Assembly (NCBI GenBank): GCA_003649515.1
Contig: QMSC01000067.1
Span: 1-6,794, forward strand
Source of the DNA: Thermoprotei archaeon
GTDB lineage: Archaea > Thermoproteota > Thermoprotei > Thermofilales > B20-G17
Length of the DNA: 6,794 bases
Direction: 5' to 3'
The first letter of the stretch is position 1. Every line of letters begins with the position of its first letter. Positions 4,604 to 6,794 of the stretch are shown here, one piece after another. The notes beneath the pieces were generated by a model. The model made no database searches and was not told the DNA's origin. It was given only the letters and a program-made list of their open reading frames with translations. The position numbers were made by a program, and so were the translations under genes.

Positions 4604-6735
4604 ATTATGTACAACAATGCCAGCATGACCGCCAATAAAGTTCTCATAGGTGGTACTGATAAGTCATATACATAATCACATGTCGGTTCTACCTCACGTA
4701 TTTCCTTAACTACATCAAATGTAACGTCACTATTTAGAGATAATTTTACTAATGCTCTTGTGGGACGTGGTATCCTCCTAGGAATTAATACAAGATCTCC
4801 TTTCTTCAACTCTATTGTGGGCACTGCTACTATTCTACCCCCTCTATATGTGAAGAGGGCATGGTCCTTGGTTAATCTAATCCAGCGTCCAGAGAGAAGC
4901 CTAACCTCATATATTTTCTCATTCTTTCCCAGCTCATGTCTAATACAATTTGCAACAGGCATCCACTTAATCTTTAAATCTTCTCCAACAGATGGAACCG
5001 AAGAATTCTTCCAAAGCCCCTCTTCATATACTTCACCAATAGGTACTAATTCAACTTCGTCACCACGAAATATTAGTACTGGTTCTCTATAATCAAGTGA
5101 CCTCATATGCACGTGCATTACAAGCCTATCCTCGTGAATCCTGAACCATAGGCGAATTGTGCAATTATGAACTGCCATAGATGGAGTCAGATAGCTATCG
5201 TCTTCTTCTACTTCAAGATTGTAAACGTACCCATTATAGTAAGCTACACGTACAGAATGGACAGGGATAAATAAATAGTTGGAATCTCTCCAAAAGAGGT
5301 TTGTAGGTTTTCGACTATATGAAACTCTCGCACATGCAAAGTCGATAGCCTGCTGTCCTGTAATTACGAGACGATAAAGGGTATCACCCTTCATTTTCCT
5401 TCCATCAATGAAGGATTCCTTTAGTCGACTTTCTACAATTGATGGTACCAAGCCCAAAGAGAGAAATAGGAGAGTTGCCTGTGTTTTTAACACTGGACTT
5501 GTAGTAGCAAAACCAATTCCATATGACCCGTTATTCATAACGCCTTTTGTGAAAGTATCTCCATCGATTAGACCCATTAGTATAGCCTTTTTATACTTAT
5601 CTGATAACCCTAAAACCCAGTTTGGCAATTTCTTAGGAGATGCTCCCTTTTTCCTTGGATAGGGTTGTAAGTAAAAGTTTTGCCTAAACCATTGTTCTAA
5701 TTTCCTAGAATAAATATACAGTGCAACCATGTCTTCATTAGGATGTTCTTTCACTATCGGTTTGAGATTCAACTCTTCTACTAATGTGCGAACATGTTCG
5801 CATTGTTTGGGTGAGAGAGCTAGTTTTACACCACCCTTTGCTAGTGAACCATCAGCAGCTAACAGGCCAATGAGATAAGCACTTTTAATATCCTTTGGAA
5901 ATGGTGCCTGCCACTGTGTTTGAGAGAACTGGGGAATGGGAAATACGATGAAGTCCTTTGGTCGAATCTGAGAAGCCGGTATCCATTCTATTCTATAAGC
6001 TTTCCACAGTTGAGGACAAGTTCCATTCTTCATCTCTTTTTCCATAGCCTTGCACGTTGGTTTGCAGATGCGATTATACCACTTGCAGTAAGAGGATTTA
6101 ACAGCAAGAACAGGATGCTCCGGTGTTAGGGTTATTGGCTCCAAATATCGTGGTTTAATCGTTATAACGGGACCAACATATCTTCTTTTAAATACACGAA
6201 CTACTTTTCTAGGTCTACCTTTATGAGTCAAGACCTCCATTCCTTCCTGTATTTCACATATGGGTCGAATACCTTTGGAAGTAATTATATATTCATGAGG
6301 TAAGAGACACGGCGGCGAGTCTACTCCGATGTCCTTCCAAGGCATCCAAGTAATTGCCTGTGCCCTTCTAGAGTATGGGGCTTTCCTGAGCTTCTCAATA
6401 ACGTACTTTATCTGGTCTATTACGGTATCCCCAACCTTATAACTGAAAAGCCTCTCATGGTAGGTATAGTGCCAGTCCTTACCCACTCTCCAATCGTTAG
6501 TGCCCTTTAAAACCTCGTCAACGTATTCAAAGAGACCTTTAAGGGATCCAGCTACCACGCCCTTTAAATGGATTCTTGGCTCTTCAAAGGGTCTTCTAAC
6601 GAAAATCATTGCTGGAGCATCTTTAGAGTAATCGTTATACTCGGTATCTATCGTAACACCCTCCCTCCAAAGCTCTTTAATGCTCTTCTCCCACGCCTCT
6701 GGAAGGACGTCCGCATTAACATATATTGGCTTCAA
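4588..6735 (-). CDS. thyA: Thymidylate synthase precursor with two inteins, frame broken in the second
   Basis: Encodes the first two exteins of an archaeal-type thymidylate synthase (dUMP to dTMP by reductive methylation), with intein 1 and most of intein 2. The N-extein is residues 1-142 and carries the dUMP-phosphate Arg pair in SRRA (122-125) and TWMPWKD before PP. Intein 1 is 143-524. The middle extein is 525-545, beginning at catalytic Cys525 and ending MHVHMR. Intein 2 starts at Ser546. From about residue 696 the frame is wrong: the last 19 codons (PMRTLL...) are out of frame with the real intein end and the ORF stops at 4588. Restoring one base joins it to the segment ending at 4367 and gives 241 extein residues. 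The start is TTG at 6735, with GGTGG 4 nt upstream and a TAG stop codon immediately before it, so no longer start is possible. It has its own promoter and is probably not part of the ECF operon. Confidence 0.92.
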   Translation of the reverse strand: MKPIYVNADVLPEAWEKSIKELWREGVTIDTEYNDYSKDAPAMIFVRRPFEEPRIHLKGVVAGSLKGLFEYVDEVLKGTNDWRVGKDWHYTYHERLFSYKVGDTVIDQIKYVIEKLRKAPYSRRAQAITWMPWKDIGVDSPPCLLPHEYIITSKGIRPICEIQEGMEVLTHKGRPRKVVRVFKRRYVGPVITIKPRYLEPITLTPEHPVLAVKSSYCKWYNRICKPTCKAMEKEMKNGTCPQLWKAYRIEWIPASQIRPKDFIVFPIPQFSQTQWQAPFPKDIKSAYLIGLLAADGSLAKGGVKLALSPKQCEHVRTLVEELNLKPIVKEHPNEDMVALYIYSRKLEQWFRQNFYLQPYPRKKGASPKKLPNWVLGLSDKYKKAILMGLIDGDTFTKGVMNNGSYGIGFATTSPVLKTQATLLFLSLGLVPSIVESRLKESFIDGRKMKGDTLYRLVITGQQAIDFACARVSYSRKPTNLFWRDSNYLFIPVHSVRVAYYNGYVYNLEVEEDDSYLTPSMAVHNCTIRLWFRIHEDRLVMHVHMRSLDYREPVLIFRGDEVELVPIGEVYEEGLWKNSSVPSVGEDLKIKWMPVANCIRHELGKNEKIYEVRLLSGRWIRLTKDHALFTYRGGRIVAVPTIELKKGDLVLIPRRIPRPTRALVKLSLNSDVTFDVVKEIREVEPTCDYVYDLSVPPMRTLLAVMLALLYIIVTML
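4604..5100 (-). mobile_element. Intein 2: mini-intein without endonuclease, carrying a 1-nt deletion
   Basis: A splicing-domain-only intein of 497 bp, one base short of the 498 expected for 166 codons. It starts at Ser546 (SLDYREPVLIF, with the block A pattern of Ser-type inteins such as S-x6-VLI). Block B is LTKDHALF (621-628; Thr622, His625), followed by KKGDLVLIP. Block F is YVYDLSVP (688-695). After the lesion, the other frame continues YENFIGGHAGIVVHN (4648-4604), a textbook block F/G end with His-Asn, then +1 Ser. There is no LAGLIDADG or HNH segment between blocks B and F, so it cannot home by itself. The insertion point is between the Arg and Ser of the dUMP-phosphate motif. Confidence 0.92.
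5164..6309 (-). mobile_element. Intein 1: full-length with LAGLIDADG homing endonuclease, at the ThyA catalytic Cys
   Basis: A 382-residue in-frame protein intron (precursor residues 143-524). Splicing residues are all present: Cys143 at the start of block A (CLLPHEYIIT), block B TPEH (Thr204, His207), and block G ending His523-Asn524, followed by Cys525. The endonuclease core has two dodecapeptides, YLIGLLAADG (287-296) and LMGLIDGDT (386-394). Asp295 and Asp393 occupy the metal-binding position, so the nuclease could be active. Residues 217-240 hold four Cys in a C-x6-C-x3-C-x11-C pattern, possibly a metal site. Sampled 60-base stretches are about 33-40% G+C, compared with about 43-53% in flanking host genes, in keeping with horizontal arrival. 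No stop or frameshift is seen. Confidence 0.95.
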
Positions 6736-6739
6736 CTAA

Positions 6740-6744
6740 CCACC
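6740..6744 (-). promoter_or_regulatory. Ribosome-binding site GGTGG that fixes the TTG start of thyA
   Basis: GGTGG ends 4 nt before TTG at 6735. The codon just before TTG is TAG, so the start cannot lie further upstream, and the next in-frame ATG (codon 43) falls inside conserved enzyme sequence. Confidence 0.7.
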
Positions 6745-6771
6745 AGGATAATAAGCCACCCTTTACCTTTT

Positions 6772-6779
6772 GTTATAAA
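6772..6779 (-). promoter_or_regulatory. Archaeal TATA box of thyA
   Basis: The sequence TTTATAAC on the minus strand, preceded by the A-rich stretch AAATAAACA, which can serve as the BRE. Transcription would begin about 25 nt downstream, near 6750, giving a leader of about 15 nt before the TTG start. Confidence 0.55.
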
Positions 6780-6794
6780 TGTTTATTTTAGAGA

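Noticed and set aside
4588..4666. Programmed -1 ribosomal frameshift as the explanation of the thyA break
   Set aside because: A slip at CCA CCT would give the right product (SVPPYENF), but repairing there would mispair and no slippery heptamer is present. An indel or sequencing error is simpler, although not excluded without data.
4760..5092. Plus-strand ORF of 110 codons opposite intein 2
   Set aside because: It lies antisense to well-conserved intein and extein sequence, its translation shows no family resemblance, and no promoter or ribosome site is seen in front of it.
5408..5662. Plus-strand ORF of 84 codons opposite the endonuclease domain of intein 1
   Set aside because: It is a shadow of the LAGLIDADG coding region and has no independent signals.
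4604..6309. A split (trans-splicing) intein arrangement
   Set aside because: The downstream frame has no start codon before the intein C-terminal block and is closed by a TGA at 4664-4666, so no separate C-intein polypeptide could be made.

Overview
The window looks like a piece of an archaeal chromosome, probably a thermophile of the Thermoproteota/Korarchaeota side, although lineage cannot be fixed from the sequence alone. The signs are AT-rich TATA boxes about 25 nt before expected transcript starts, GGTGG/GGAGG ribosome-binding sites, TTG starts, a methanogen/archaeal-type thymidylate synthase carrying inteins, and a fused double-ATPase ECF transporter. All supported genes lie on the minus strand, so the reading order runs from high to low coordinates. 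No tRNA, rRNA, IS element or CRISPR array was seen.

Region 1 (6735 down to 4367) is one thymidylate synthase gene (thyA) interrupted by two inteins. The enzyme is cut into three extein pieces (142, 21 and 78 residues; 241 in total). Intein 1 is a full-size 382-residue element with a LAGLIDADG homing endonuclease. It sits directly before the catalytic cysteine, so that cysteine is also the +1 splicing nucleophile. Intein 2 is a mini-intein of about 166 residues without an endonuclease, inserted between the dUMP-phosphate-binding Arg and Ser (R^SND). A one-base deletion near 4648-4650, inside the end of intein 2, breaks the frame. The gene therefore appears as a 715-codon ORF plus a separate 69-codon ORF, although the lost frame still encodes a perfect intein C-terminus and the rest of the enzyme.

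Region 2 (4366 to 4150) is a 217-bp AT-rich intergenic gap holding T-rich tracts, an 8-bp perfect inverted repeat and a good TATA box.

Region 3 (4149 down to 21) is a compact five-gene operon: a 77-residue two-helix membrane protein, an ECF S-component-like membrane protein, EcfT, a fused tandem EcfA ATPase, and a 5-formyltetrahydrofolate cyclo-ligase-like protein of the COG0212/MTHFSD type. Genes are separated by at most about 19 bp or overlap by 4-8 bp. Published work on COG0212 associates it with thiamin metabolism, not 5-formyl-THF recycling, so the operon is a candidate uptake/salvage unit for thiamin or a related compound. The substrate is inferred and is not visible in the sequence.
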